From Olsenella massiliensis (lineage in GTDB: Bacteria; Actinomycetota; Coriobacteriia; Coriobacteriales; Atopobiaceae): a stretch of 64,000 bases of DNA. The notes beneath the pieces are model-generated. The model was not told the DNA's origin. It did no database searches and saw nothing but the letters and a program-made list of their open reading frames with translations. Position 1 is the first letter of the stretch, and each line of letters starts with the position of its first letter. A program made the translations under genes and the position numbers. Where the stretch lies: assembly GCF_001457795.1 (NCBI RefSeq), contig NZ_LN898210.1, forward strand, positions 62,001 through 126,000, written 5' to 3'. Shown here one piece after another: positions 1 to 9,800 of this stretch.

Positions 1-740
1 GTTCATGGCCTCTTCGGCGAAGCCCTCGGCCTTGGCGAGCGAGACCTGCTGCGCCAGGAAGAAGCGCGCCGAGCGCCCGCCCATGAAGCGCACGAGCCAC
101 CCCATCACGGCCACGAAGACGAGCACCACGAGCGAAAGCGGCAGCGAGAACCATGCCATGACGGCCAGCGTCGACGCCATCTGCAGGAACATCGAGAGAA
201 GGTTGGGGAGCGCCTGGCTGATGAGCTGGCGCAGCGTATCGACGTCGTTCGTGTAGTGCGACATGATGTCGCCGTGCTTGGTGGTGTCAAAGTAGCTGAT
301 CGGCAGCTTCTCCATGTGGTCAAACATCTGGTTGCGGACCTTCATGAGGGTGCCCTGGGTGACGACGGCGCCCAGCTGCGTCTGTATGGTGGTGCAGGAG
401 AAGGCGACCACGTAGACGCCTATGAGCCTAAGAACGAGGGGGGCGATCTCCCGCTCTGCTCCCGCCCAGTCGCCCGCCGCCCAGTACCTTGACACGATCT
501 CGAGGGCCCTCTGCATGAAGACGGAGGGAAGCGACGTCAGGATTGCCGCGACGAGGATGCACGCGGCCATGGCGGTGACATGCACGGGAAAGTAGCCAAA
601 GACGAGCCTGAGGGTGCGTCCCAGGGTGGCCATGGGCCTGCCGGCGCCCCGCCCGCGCTTGTCGCCGAGGTTGAGGTTGGCGCGCTCATCGGAGACGAAC
701 TGCCCCTCCGACTTGCCCTTGTTGGAGACGTTCTTACTCA
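1..740 (-). CDS. ABC exporter half-transporter, ATP-binding/permease (N-terminal part only)
   Basis: This is the membrane-domain end of a type IV (ABCB-like) exporter. The reading frame starts at the ATG at 740-738 and is open to the window edge, so the nucleotide-binding domain lies outside. A strong GGAGGG ribosome site sits just before the ATG, inside the end of the preceding transporter gene, which it overlaps by 7 bases. Residues about 40-65 form the first membrane segment. The stretch YFDTTKHGDIMSHYTNDVDT is the typical coupling segment of this family. It is most likely the partner of the neighbouring half-transporter. The substrate cannot be read from the sequence. Confidence 0.9.
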
Positions 741-2620
741 TGGGACCCTCCCTGTCCCTGACCAGGGTCCTCGACGCCTGCCATGGCGCCCATCTTGAGG
801 TCATGGGACTGCTTGTTCTGCGAGGTGTAGGTCTCGCGGTAGATGTCGTTGTCGCGAAGCAGCTCCTCGTGGGTGCCGATGGCGTCGATGCGCCCGTCAC
901 GCATGACCACGATGCGGTCCGCGTCCTCCACGGAGCTCGTGCGCTGTGCGATGATGATCTTGGTCGTCTGGGGGACGAAGGTCATGAGACCCTGTCGGAT
1001 GAGCTTGTCGGTCTTGGTGTCCACGGCGCTGGTCGAGTCGTCGAGGACGAGGACCTTGGGGCGCCTGAGCAGGGCGCGTGCTATGCAGAGGCGCTGCTTC
1101 TGCCCGCCGGAGACATTGGTGCCCCCCTGCTCGACGTACGTGTCGTACTTCTTGGGCATGCGCTGGACGAACTCGTCGGCCTGGGCGAGCCTGGCGGCCT
1201 CGATGAGCTCCTCGTCCGTGGCGTCGGGGTTGCCCCAGAGCAGGTTCTCCCGGATGGTGCCCGAGAAGAGCACGTTGCGCTGAAGCACGACGGCAACCTC
1301 GCCCCGCAGGGTGTCCAGGTCGTACTCGCGCACGTCGCGCCCGCCCACCTTGACGGTGCCGTCGCTGACGTCATAGAGCCGGCTGATGAGCTGGATGAGT
1401 GTCGACTTTGACGAGCCGGTGCCGCCTATGATACCGATGACCTCGCCGCTTCGTATGTGGAGGTCGATGTCGTCCAGGGCCGGTCGCTCCGCGTCCCTGT
1501 CATAGGCAAAGCTCACGTGGTCAAAGTCCACCGAGCCGTCGAGCACGGTGTAGCGGGGGTGGTCTGGGTTTTTGATGTCCGGCGTCTCGACCAGCACCTC
1601 GCAGATGCGCCTGGAGCTCTCCTCCGACATGGTGACCATCACGAAGATCATGGAGAGCATCATGAGGCTTATGAGCATGGAGAAGCCGTAGGTGATGAGC
1701 GCGGACATCTGCCCCACCTGCATGGCCCTGCCGGCGGAGGACACGATCGCCATCGACCCGAAATAGATGACGAACGTGTAGATGACGTCGATGGCGAGGG
1801 TCATCATCGGGGCGTTGAGGGCGAAGATGCGCTCGATGTGCAAAAAGTCGTGACACAGGTCCAGGGAGGTCCGCCGAAAGCGCTCGCACTCGTAGTCCTC
1901 GCGCACGAACGACTTGACAACGCGGATGCCGCTGACGTTCTCCTCGACGAAGTCGTTGAGCGCGTCGTACTTCTTGAAGACTCGGCGAAACAGGGGCATG
2001 ACCTTGAGGGCGACGCCAAAGACACCCACCCCCAGCAGCAAAGACACGATGACGTAGATGATCGCCATGGCGCCTCCCGTGAGAAAGGCCATGACGATGG
2101 CGAAGACGATCAGCATGGGCGCACGAATGGCGGTGCGGATGATCATCATGTAGGCGAGCTGCACGTTATTGGTGTCGGTGGTGAGGCGCGTCACCAAGGA
2201 GCTCGTGGAGAAGCGGTCGATGTTCGAGAACGAGAAGCCCTGGATGGCCCTGAACAGGTCGCTGCGGAGGTTGCGGGCAAAGCCCGTCGCGGCGATCGAG
2301 CAGGTGACGCCCGCCCCGGCGCCGCAGGCGAGCGAAATGACGGCGAGGGCGACGAGGATGAGGCTGTAGCGCGCGATGACCTCCATACCAGCGCCCGCCT
2401 GGAGCTGGTCGATGAGCTGGGCCGTGATGAACGGGATGACGCACTCGATCGCGACCTCGCCCACGACCAGCACGGGCGTGAGCAGCGTCGGGCGCATGAA
2501 TTCCCTGACGCTCGCCCCCAGCGTCGAGAAGATCTGCCCGTAGCTCAGCGACGCCCCGTCGGGGCCCGCGACGATCGCCCCGTCGGCCCGGACGTCGTTC
2601 TGGCCGCGACGTGCGCTCAT
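734..2620 (-). CDS. ABC exporter half-transporter, ATP-binding/permease
   Basis: This is a 628-residue ABC exporter subunit with a membrane domain (about residues 40-335) followed by an ATPase domain. Walker A is GGTGSSKST near residue 400, the signature is VSGGQKQR near 503, and Walker B is VLVLDDST near 523. In Walker B the usual catalytic glutamate is aspartate, as seen in the degenerate site of heterodimeric exporters. That fits pairing with the next gene, whose start lies inside this gene's 3' end. The start overlaps the stop of the MarR gene (ATGA), so the three genes look like one translationally coupled operon. Multidrug or metabolite efflux is likely, but the substrate is unknown. 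Confidence 0.93.
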   Translation of the reverse strand: MSARRGQNDVRADGAIVAGPDGASLSYGQIFSTLGASVREFMRPTLLTPVLVVGEVAIECVIPFITAQLIDQLQAGAGMEVIARYSLILVALAVISLACGAGAGVTCSIAATGFARNLRSDLFRAIQGFSFSNIDRFSTSSLVTRLTTDTNNVQLAYMMIIRTAIRAPMLIVFAIVMAFLTGGAMAIIYVIVSLLLGVGVFGVALKVMPLFRRVFKKYDALNDFVEENVSGIRVVKSFVREDYECERFRRTSLDLCHDFLHIERIFALNAPMMTLAIDVIYTFVIYFGSMAIVSSAGRAMQVGQMSALITYGFSMLISLMMLSMIFVMVTMSEESSRRICEVLVETPDIKNPDHPRYTVLDGSVDFDHVSFAYDRDAERPALDDIDLHIRSGEVIGIIGGTGSSKSTLIQLISRLYDVSDGTVKVGGRDVREYDLDTLRGEVAVVLQRNVLFSGTIRENLLWGNPDATDEELIEAARLAQADEFVQRMPKKYDTYVEQGGTNVSGGQKQRLCIARALLRRPKVLVLDDSTSAVDTKTDKLIRQGLMTFVPQTTKIIIAQRTSSVEDADRIVVMRDGRIDAIGTHEELLRDNDIYRETYTSQNKQSHDLKMGAMAGVEDPGQGQGGSHE

Positions 2621-3132
2621 CGTGCGACCTCGCGCGGGCCCTGCGCGCGTCTCGGCCTGTCGGCGTCCTGGGGCGTGGTGCCCCTCCAGTCGCGGGAGAC
2701 GCGTTCGAGCATCGAGACGAACGCCTCCTTCTCGTCGTCGGCAAGGGCGGCGAGGCAGCGGCTCTCGAACAGGCGGTGGCCCTCGGTGACCGTCGTCGCG
2801 CTCTGCGCGCCGGCATCGGTCAGCTCGATGACGAGCTGTCGGCGGTCCCGCTCAGAGCGCGTGCGGCTGATGAGCCCCTCGGCCTCGAGCTTGCTGAGGA
2901 CCTCCGAGAGGGCGGCGGCGCTGATGGGGAAGAGCTCCTGCAGCTCGCGCTGAGTGAGGCGGCCGCCGTGGGTGAGCAGCTTGGCGAGGATGCGCTGCTT
3001 GCCGCATCTGCCGCCGGCGTGGACGTGCAGGTAGTGTCCAAAGTACCCCAGGCAGTGCAGCGCGCGCTGCTCGAGCGTGGGGACCATAGGCTCGCGGTCA
3101 CGTGCGGTCGTCGATGACGGTTCGTTGCTCAA
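2617..3132 (-). CDS. MarR-family transcriptional regulator
   Basis: This 171-residue winged-helix regulator carries the MarR wing signature RTRSERDRRQLVIELTDAG (about residues 90-108), preceded by a helix-turn-helix region (LTQRELQELF...SEVLSKLEAEG). It starts at a TTG with a GGAAGGA ribosome site about 8 bases upstream. It is the first gene of an overlapping operon with two ABC half-transporters, a common arrangement in which the regulator represses its own exporter operon and is released by a ligand. That regulatory role is inferred from context. The C-terminal 20 residues are basic and probably disordered. Confidence 0.9.
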   Translation of the reverse strand: MSNEPSSTTARDREPMVPTLEQRALHCLGYFGHYLHVHAGGRCGKQRILAKLLTHGGRLTQRELQELFPISAAALSEVLSKLEAEGLISRTRSERDRRQLVIELTDAGAQSATTVTEGHRLFESRCLAALADDEKEAFVSMLERVSRDWRGTTPQDADRPRRAQGPREVAR

Positions 3133-3235
3133 TGGCGTGCTTCCTTCCCGTGAGTCGTGCGTGGCTCGTCGTGTCGTCGCGCACGGGGTGCGTGCCGGTC
3201 ATTCGGCCGGTCGCTCGGGCATGCGGCGCGAAAGC

Positions 3236-3271
3236 AGCCTACGGTCGAACGCGTCCATTGTCAAGGTACCT
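3236..3271 (-). promoter_or_regulatory. Candidate promoter and operator of the MarR-ABC operon
   Basis: On the minus strand a perfect TTGACA -35 (3264-3259) is followed after 17 bases by TAGGCT (3241-3236). The 8-bp palindrome AGGTACCT (3264-3271) touches the -35 and is a plausible half of a MarR operator. The rest of the 311-base space between the divergent genes shows no coding signal. Confidence 0.5.
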
Positions 3272-3391
3272 AATGACCTGTTTCGTGCAGCACCGTACTT
3301 TTTTCACAGAAGGTTCTCGCGGGAGGCCCTCGCGAGCTTCGCGGCCTGTCTTCGTGGCATGGCCGCCAGCGCGACCCCGGCATGCCGACTC

Positions 3392-3400
3392 TGGTATAAC
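3392..3400 (+). promoter_or_regulatory. Extended -10 promoter element before brnQ
   Basis: TGGTATAAC matches the extended -10 form TGnTATAAT, 44 bases before the brnQ GTG start. No good -35 is seen at the usual distance, which extended -10 promoters tolerate. Confidence 0.45.
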
Positions 3401-3443
3401 GATAGGACGATAAAGGTGTCATCCAGGACGAGGGAGTGGTCAC

Positions 3444-4865
3444 GTGACGGGACGGGGAGAGGACGGGACATCCGCGGCGGCGGCGCGAGCGTGCGGCGCG
3501 CCTCGTCGCGACGCTGATGGGCAGGGGGCGGCGCAGGGCGCTGCCGCAAGGTCGCTCGGTCTTAGGGGCGGCCTCGTCGTGGGCGTGACGCTCTTCTCGA
3601 TGTTCTTTGGGGCGGGCAACCTCATCCTCGCGCCGCTTCTGGGCGTTCAGGCCGCCTCCCAGACTCCGCTGGCGACGCTGGGCTTCCTGATTTCCGCCGT
3701 GGGACTGCCCGTCCTCACCATCGCCGCGATCGCGCTCTCGGGGACGGTCCGCGACCTCGTCGATCGCATCAACCCGTTCTTCTCAGAGGTCTTTGCCGCC
3801 GCGGTCTACCTTGCCATCGGCCCCTTCCTGGCCATCCCGCGCACGGCGACGACCTCCTTCGAGATGGTGCGCCCCCTGCTGGGTGACGCCGGGAACGCCC
3901 CGATGGCGCTCGCCGCCTTCTCGGTGGCGTTCTTTACGCTCGCGTTTGCGCTCGCTCTCAGGCCCAGCCGCCTGACCGAGCTCATGGGCAGGCTGTCCGG
4001 CCCCTCCCTCGTGGCGCTCATCGTGCTGTTGGTGGGTGCCTGCGTCGTGTCCCCTCCCGGCACGGTTGCCCCCGCGGTGGGGAAGGGCTATGTCGCCAAC
4101 GCCGGCGTCGCGGGCTTCGTCTGCGGCTACCAGACGATGGACGTGCTCGCCTCGCTGGCGTTTGGTCTGGTCATCGCCCTTAACGTGCGCGAGCTTGGGC
4201 TGAGCGACCCCACGGACGTGGCGCGCCAGGTCATTCGTTCTGGCGCCGTCGCGGGCGTCATCCTCGCGCTCATCTACTGCGGTCTTTCCTACCTGGGGTT
4301 CTCCATGGGCTCGGTCATGCCCGACGCGGCCAACGGCGCCGCCGTCATCGCCGCCGCGGCGGCGATCGAGTTTGGGGGCGTCGGCTCCGTGCTCGTCGCC
4401 GTCATCTTCGCGCTGGCCTGCCTTAACGTCTGCATCGGCCTCATCTGCTCCATCGGCGCGTACTTTGCCGAGCGCTACGACAGGCTGAGCTATCGGCAGT
4501 GGGCGCTCGCGATCACGCTCGTCTCGCTCGGGCTGTCCAACTTTGGCCTCACGACCATCCTTGGATACTCGGTGCCCCTTCTGTCCGCCCTCTATCCGGT
4601 CGCGATCTGCATCGCGGTCATGGGGCTCGTCCAGCGCGGTGGCGGCAACGCCTGGGCGTGGCGTCTTGCCGTTGGCCTGTGCGCCATCGACTCCGTCGCC
4701 GTGGCGCTCAGGGACGGCTTTGCACCCAAGCTCGAGCTTCCCCTGCTTGACCAGCTGCCCCTGGCCGACCTCTCGATGGGGTGGGTCCTGCCTGCCGTGG
4801 CGGGCTTTGCCCTCGGCCTCGTGGTCGAGCGCGTCGTGACGTCGAGGACCGCCGCCGCGCGCTGA
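3444..4865 (+). CDS. brnQ: Branched-chain amino acid transport carrier BrnQ
   Basis: This 473-residue, roughly 12-helix secondary carrier takes up leucine, isoleucine and valine with a coupling cation (LIVCS family). The family signature near the first helix is visible as FSMFFGAGNLILAPLLG (about residues 51-67). The GTG start has AGGGAG 7 bases upstream. The first 40 residues are Ala/Arg/Gly-rich and unlike the family N-terminus, so a later start is possible. It is transcribed divergently from the MarR operon. A short gap separates it from the dehydrogenase downstream. Confidence 0.92.
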   Translation: MTGRGEDGTSAAAARACGAPRRDADGQGAAQGAAARSLGLRGGLVVGVTLFSMFFGAGNLILAPLLGVQAASQTPLATLGFLISAVGLPVLTIAAIALSGTVRDLVDRINPFFSEVFAAAVYLAIGPFLAIPRTATTSFEMVRPLLGDAGNAPMALAAFSVAFFTLAFALALRPSRLTELMGRLSGPSLVALIVLLVGACVVSPPGTVAPAVGKGYVANAGVAGFVCGYQTMDVLASLAFGLVIALNVRELGLSDPTDVARQVIRSGAVAGVILALIYCGLSYLGFSMGSVMPDAANGAAVIAAAAAIEFGGVGSVLVAVIFALACLNVCIGLICSIGAYFAERYDRLSYRQWALAITLVSLGLSNFGLTTILGYSVPLLSALYPVAICIAVMGLVQRGGGNAWAWRLAVGLCAIDSVAVALRDGFAPKLELPLLDQLPLADLSMGWVLPAVAGFALGLVVERVVTSRTAAAR

Positions 4866-5056
4866 GCTTGTGGCACATCGCGCGGGTCCGGGCCGCTTTC
4901 GGGCCTGGGTCGACGTCCGGGCGAAGGCGCGCCGCCGGCCCCGTCGAGGCATGACGGGCGCGGCGTTTGGGGATACTTTCCTCAAGCCGTGACCGCGGGC
5001 CTGCCGTGGTCGGCACGTTGACGGACGCGCACGCGTCCCAGAAAGGAGTCCTTCTC

Positions 5057-5998
5057 ATGGGCTTTTCTAACATCACTGTCGCCGGCGGGGGAATCCTGGG
5101 GAGCCAGATTGCCTTCCAGAGCGCCTATCAGGGCTTCAACGTCACCATCTGGCTGCGCTCCGAGGCCTCCGTCGGTCGCGCCCGGCCCAAGATCGACCGC
5201 CTGCGCACCATCTACCTCGACACCCTCGAGGCCATGAAGACCGATCCCGCCGCCTATGCCTACGGGCTCCTCGCCAAGGAGGATGTGACGCCCGAGGCCT
5301 GCGACGCCGCCAAGGAGAGCGTCGAGGCCGCCTACGCCAACCTGAGGCTCACGACCAGCTGGGACGAGGCCTTTGGCGACGCCGACCTCGTCATCGAGGC
5401 CGTGGCGGAGGACCCAAAGGCCAAGACTGACTTCTATACGGAGCTTGCGCGCCACCTGCCTCAGAAGACGGTCGTCGTTACCAACTCGTCCACGCTCCTG
5501 CCCAGCAGCTTCGCCGCCGCCACGGGCAGGCCCGAGAAGTTCCTCGCCCTGCACTTTGCCAACGAGATCTGGCGCAACCCCACCGGCGAGGTCATGGCGC
5601 ATGCGGGCACCGACAAGGCGCACTTTGAGGAGGTCGTCGAGTTTACCGCGGCCATCCGCATGATTCCCCTGCGCGTGCTCAAGGAGCAGCCGGGCTATCT
5701 GCTTAACTCCATGCTCGTCCCCCTCCTGAGCGCCGCGCAGTACCTATGGGCCAACGGGGTGGGCAGCGTCGAGGACATCGATCGCGCCTGGACCCTCGGC
5801 ACGGGCGCGCCTGCCGGCCCCTTCCGCATCCTTGACGTCGTCGGTCTCGTGACGGCCTACAACATCGCCTCCATGAACCCCAAGGCCAAAGACCCCTCCA
5901 CGGTGGAGCATCGCATCGTGAAGCTGCTCAAGGAGAAGATTGACGCCGGCGAGACGGGCGTCAACGCGGGCAAGGGCTTCTACGAGTATCACGCCTGA
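5057..5998 (+). CDS. 3-hydroxyacyl-CoA dehydrogenase family protein
   Basis: This 313-residue NAD-dependent dehydrogenase probably acts on a 3-hydroxyacyl-CoA or a related 3-hydroxy acid. The N-terminal Rossmann motif VAGGGILGSQIA lies at about residues 8-19. The family's HF-N-P region appears as HFANEIW near residue 175, and the C-terminal helical domain starts near residue 200. The ATG was chosen because GAAAGGAGTC lies about 8 bases upstream. No thiolase, crotonase or acyl-CoA dehydrogenase genes are nearby, so a full butyrate or beta-oxidation module is not shown here. The exact substrate is open. Confidence 0.85.
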   Translation: MGFSNITVAGGGILGSQIAFQSAYQGFNVTIWLRSEASVGRARPKIDRLRTIYLDTLEAMKTDPAAYAYGLLAKEDVTPEACDAAKESVEAAYANLRLTTSWDEAFGDADLVIEAVAEDPKAKTDFYTELARHLPQKTVVVTNSSTLLPSSFAAATGRPEKFLALHFANEIWRNPTGEVMAHAGTDKAHFEEVVEFTAAIRMIPLRVLKEQPGYLLNSMLVPLLSAAQYLWANGVGSVEDIDRAWTLGTGAPAGPFRILDVVGLVTAYNIASMNPKAKDPSTVEHRIVKLLKEKIDAGETGVNAGKGFYEYHA

Positions 5999-6231
5999 CG
6001 CCTTCGGGCAGATGCGCACCACTTCCCAGACCGCCCACGGCGTCGCGCCCGACCCCTCGTCAACGGGGCCGGGCGCCGTGCCGTCCTCGTCGCGGGCGTC
6101 TTCTGGCGATGGCGTGACGGTCGGTCCTGCCGGCGCCGCTCTACGGGCCTCTGGCGTACGATGGGCGCGTCATGGCGGGCAGGACGTCTATGGGCAGGGT
6201 CTTCGGCCCCGTTTTCGTGCAGGAGGACGAC

Positions 6232-7854
6232 ATGGCTGACCTCAGGCTTGAGGACGTGCTTGGCCCCATCATGGTGGGGCCCTCGTCCTCGCATACCGCC
6301 GGCGCGTTGCGCATCGCGTCCATGGCGCGACAGCTTCTTGACGACGCCCCTCGCAGCGCGAGCTTCACGCTCTTTGGCTCCTTCGCGCGCACGTATCGCG
6401 GGCACGGCACGGACCGCGCCCTCGTGGCGGGCCTTTTGGGGCTTGCCCCCGACGACATGCGCATCAGGGACTCCTTCGCCTTGGCTCGCGCGGCCGGCCT
6501 GGACGTGTCGTTCCGTCTTGACCTCGAGACCAAGGTGGACCATCCCAACACCGTCGACGTGAGCATGACGGACGGCTTGGGCCAGACGGTCGTGGCGCGC
6601 GGTGAGTCCGTCGGCGGCGGCCAGGCGCGCCTGACGAGGATAGACGGCAATCGCGTCGAGATTGCCGGGGACCACAACTCGTTCATCGTCTTTCAGCACG
6701 ACGTTCCTGGCGTGCTGGGATTCATCACGGGCGTGCTGGGTCGAGAGGGCATCAACATCGGCTCCGTCAACCTCTGCCGCTCGCGCAGGGGCGGCGAGGC
6801 GTTTAACGTGCTCGAGGTCGACGAGGACGTGTCGGAGGCGGTCAAGGACGAGATCATCGCCCATCCCGAGGTGCGCCGCATCATCTTCATGGCGGCGCAG
6901 GGCGCGCCTGCCGTCCCGTCGGACGATTCCGGGTCCCTGGACGCGGACGAGGCCGAGCGCCTCTACCCCAGCGTGGACGTTCCCGACGCGGCGTCCCTGC
7001 TCGCCCTCGCCCGCGAGCGCGACCTGGGGCTGGGGGAGGCCTTTCTCTATAGGGAGGAGGTCCTCCAGGCCCTGCGCGGCGGCTCGCGCGGCGCCGTCGT
7101 GCGCTACCTCGACAGGGTCATGAGCGTCATGGCTCGCTCCGCCGGCGCGGCTCTGGAAGGTGAGGTCAGCTCCATGGGAGGCCTCATCGGCGGCGAGGCG
7201 CGCTCCGTCACCCTCACGTCCGGCCGCGGCTCGGCGCTGGGGGCGGTGTTCGACAACGTCCCCTCCCGCGCCGCCGCGTATGCCATGGCCGCGCTCGAGA
7301 CAAACGCTTCCATGGGGCGCATCGTCGCCGCCCCCACGGCCGGCTCCTGCGGCGTCCTTCCGGGCGTGCTCATGGCTCTGGATGAGAGTCTGGAGCTCGG
7401 CGCTTCGGCCCTGCGCGACGCCCTTGCGTGCGCCGCCGCCGTGGGCTACGTGGTCTCGCGCAACGCGACGGTCTCCGGTGCCGAGGGTGGCTGTCAGGCG
7501 GAGATGGGAACGGCGAGCGCCATGGCCGCCGCCGCGGCGGCCCAACTGCTGGGAGGGGACCCCGAGAGCTGCCTCACGGCCGCGTCCATCGCCCTCACCA
7601 CCATGCTCGGGCTGGTCTGCGACCCCGTGGGGGGGCTGGTGGAGGACCCCTGCCAAAAGCGCAACGCCGCCGGCGCCACGAACGCGCTCGTGGCGGCTCA
7701 GATGGCCCTGGCGGGCGTCAGGGCGACGGCGCCGCTTGACGAGACGGTCGAGGCCATGCGCAGGGTGGGGCAGAGCCTTCCCTTCGAGCTGCGCGAGACG
7801 GCGCTCGGCGGCATGGCCGCCTGTCCCAGCTGTCGCGCCCGCTGCGGGAGGTAG
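6232..7854 (+). CDS. L-serine ammonia-lyase (L-serine dehydratase), single chain
   Basis: This 540-residue iron-sulfur enzyme converts L-serine to pyruvate and ammonia. The beta-type domain comes first with the motif GPSSSHTAGALR (about residues 12-23). An ACT-like domain follows (about 150-205, DVPGVLGFITGVLGREGINI), and then the alpha-type domain (about 245-540). Likely cluster cysteines are in PTAGSCGVLPG, SGAEGGCQAE and the CDPVGGLVEDPCQKRN region. The chosen ATG has AGGAGG 7 bases upstream; a longer reading from 6172 has no comparable site. Serine fermentation fits the acetate kinase found later in the window. Confidence 0.93.
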   Translation: MADLRLEDVLGPIMVGPSSSHTAGALRIASMARQLLDDAPRSASFTLFGSFARTYRGHGTDRALVAGLLGLAPDDMRIRDSFALARAAGLDVSFRLDLETKVDHPNTVDVSMTDGLGQTVVARGESVGGGQARLTRIDGNRVEIAGDHNSFIVFQHDVPGVLGFITGVLGREGINIGSVNLCRSRRGGEAFNVLEVDEDVSEAVKDEIIAHPEVRRIIFMAAQGAPAVPSDDSGSLDADEAERLYPSVDVPDAASLLALARERDLGLGEAFLYREEVLQALRGGSRGAVVRYLDRVMSVMARSAGAALEGEVSSMGGLIGGEARSVTLTSGRGSALGAVFDNVPSRAAAYAMAALETNASMGRIVAAPTAGSCGVLPGVLMALDESLELGASALRDALACAAAVGYVVSRNATVSGAEGGCQAEMGTASAMAAAAAAQLLGGDPESCLTAASIALTTMLGLVCDPVGGLVEDPCQKRNAAGATNALVAAQMALAGVRATAPLDETVEAMRRVGQSLPFELRETALGGMAACPSCRARCGR

Positions 7855-7900
7855 GCGCGGCCCCGTGGCGGGCCGACGACGCGTCCGCGTCCGGGGGTGT

Positions 7901-9577
7901 CTAGCGGGCCTTGCCGCGGTCGCCGGGGCGGCGCCTGCCGGTGGGGCGGGGAAGCCCTGACGGCTTGTTGCCGGGTCCGTACTCTGCCCTGACATGGCGA
8001 TGTGACGACACGTCCGACTTGCGCCGGGCCTTTCTCGTCCCGTCCGTGCCCTTGCGAGGCGGCGTCGCGTCGCGCCCTGAGGCGGTCTTGTCCTTCGCCC
8101 GTGCGGCGGAGCCTCCCCTTGCCCCCTTTGCGGGCTTGTTCGAGCCCGCCTTCGCGGTGCCGTGTGGGTGACGCTCGCCTCTCTTTTTGCCGGGCGTGCC
8201 CTGGGCCTGGCGGTCGGCGAAGGCTCGCCCGACGCGGGGGGCCGTCGCACGCGCCCCGCCCGCCTCCCTGCCGTCGCCCGCGGCCGCGTCCTCGCGCTTT
8301 GCCAGGCGCCTCTCGGCCATCTTCTTGCGCGCCTTCTTGCCGGGAAGCCTCTCCGCGGGGTCGCGTCGCGGGTCCAGGAAGGTCCTGAGCGCGGCGTCGC
8401 CCGCGTCGAGCGCGGCGGCGCGGGGGAAGTCAGGCACCACGCGCCCCATGAGCTGCTCGGCGTCGCGAAGGTCAAGATAGTCGTCCTCGGTCACCAGCGT
8501 CAGCGCCCATCCCGCCATGCCGGCGCGACCGGTGCGGCCGATGCGATGGATGTAGTCCTCGGCGTCGCCCGGCACGTCAAAGTTCACGACGTAGGAGACC
8601 TCGGGGATGTCGATGCCGCGCGCCAGCACGTCCGTCGCCACGAGGACGTCAATCTCGCCGGCGCGGAAGGCCGCCAGTGCGCGCTCGCGCTGGTTCTGGT
8701 TACGATTGCCATGGATGGGCGCGCACGAGAAGCCTCGCTTGCGCAGACGGCGACAGATGCCGTCAGCACGATGCTTGCCGCGGCAGAAGACGATCACGCG
8801 GGCGCTGCCCTCCTGCCTGAGGAGCTGGGCAAGAAGGTCGTTCTTGGCCTTGGGGGCGACGGCCAGGGCGTATTGCTGCACGTTTTCGGCCGCCGTCCCC
8901 TTGGGGGCGATCTCCACGCGCACGGGGTTGCGCACGAGCGAGCTCGTGGTCCTCAGCACGTCATCTGAGAGCGTCGCGGAGAAGAGCAGGGTCTGCCGCT
9001 GCGCGGGGCAGCGTCCCACGATGCGCCGGACCGAGGGCAGAAAGCCCATGTCAAGCATGCGGTCAGCCTCGTCAAGCACGAGGACCTGAATATGCGAGAG
9101 GTCAGCGTCGCCCTGGTCGATGAGGTCTATGAGGCGCCCCGGCGTCGCCACCAACAGGTCGCATCCCTCATGCAGGGCGCGGCGCTGCGGGCCATAGCTC
9201 ACGCCGCCCACGAGGACGACCGTGGTGTGGGAGCTGCGGGCGCAGATGACGCGCGCGGTCTCGTCAATCTGCTGGGCAAGCTCGCGCGTGGGCGTGATCA
9301 CCAGCACGCTGGGGGCGGGACCGGTCGAGGCGGGGGGGAGCCGGTCGAGCGTGGGCAGCAGGAAGGCCGCCGTCTTTCCCGTGCCGGTCTGGGCTGCCGC
9401 CATGACGTCGCGTCCGGCGAGCACCAGGGGAATCGACGCCGCCTGCACGGGCGAGGGGCGCTCGTAGCCAAGGTCGTCCACGGTGGCGAGCATTTCGTCC
9501 GAGAGGCCGAGCGAGGCAAAGCTGAGGGAAGGTGCCCCGTGGCCACGGTCGGTTGTGGCGGTAGGCTGATCGTTCAT
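7901..9577 (-). CDS. DEAD-box ATP-dependent RNA helicase
   Basis: This 558-residue RNA helicase has all core motifs: Q-motif region (FASLGLSDEML), motif I AQTGTGKT near residue 60, PTRELA, motif II LDEADRMLD, motif III SAT and motif VI HRIGRTGRAG near 345. The last 170 residues are lysine, arginine, glycine and alanine rich, a basic tail of the kind that binds RNA in RhlE/CshA-type helicases. A role in ribosome assembly or RNA decay is likely but not specific. It converges on the serine dehydratase gene, with 46 bases between the two stops. The ribosome site is weak. Confidence 0.93.
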   Translation of the reverse strand: MNDQPTATTDRGHGAPSLSFASLGLSDEMLATVDDLGYERPSPVQAASIPLVLAGRDVMAAAQTGTGKTAAFLLPTLDRLPPASTGPAPSVLVITPTRELAQQIDETARVICARSSHTTVVLVGGVSYGPQRRALHEGCDLLVATPGRLIDLIDQGDADLSHIQVLVLDEADRMLDMGFLPSVRRIVGRCPAQRQTLLFSATLSDDVLRTTSSLVRNPVRVEIAPKGTAAENVQQYALAVAPKAKNDLLAQLLRQEGSARVIVFCRGKHRADGICRRLRKRGFSCAPIHGNRNQNQRERALAAFRAGEIDVLVATDVLARGIDIPEVSYVVNFDVPGDAEDYIHRIGRTGRAGMAGWALTLVTEDDYLDLRDAEQLMGRVVPDFPRAAALDAGDAALRTFLDPRRDPAERLPGKKARKKMAERRLAKREDAAAGDGREAGGARATAPRVGRAFADRQAQGTPGKKRGERHPHGTAKAGSNKPAKGARGGSAARAKDKTASGRDATPPRKGTDGTRKARRKSDVSSHRHVRAEYGPGNKPSGLPRPTGRRRPGDRGKAR

Positions 9578-9800
9578 GCAAATCCCAATCTCAAAGGCTT
9601 GGATGGCGGGCGGCGCAGACGCTGGGCATGTCGCAGGGTCCGCGCCCGCGCGTCTCAGTGCCGCACGTGGCGTCCGGGCACGGAAGCTGAGGGTGCGAAG
9701 TCCTAACGATACCTGATATTGCCCTCAGGGTGTCGTCTTAGGCTGACGCTCCACATTTCTCGTCATGTCACGCGCTGGCGGCCCTTGTCCTGAGCCGTCG

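Noticed and set aside
5989-8475. Minus-strand frame of 828 codons across the serine dehydratase and helicase tail
   Set aside because: It crosses two well-supported genes, with low-complexity Arg/Pro/Ala sequence and no domain.
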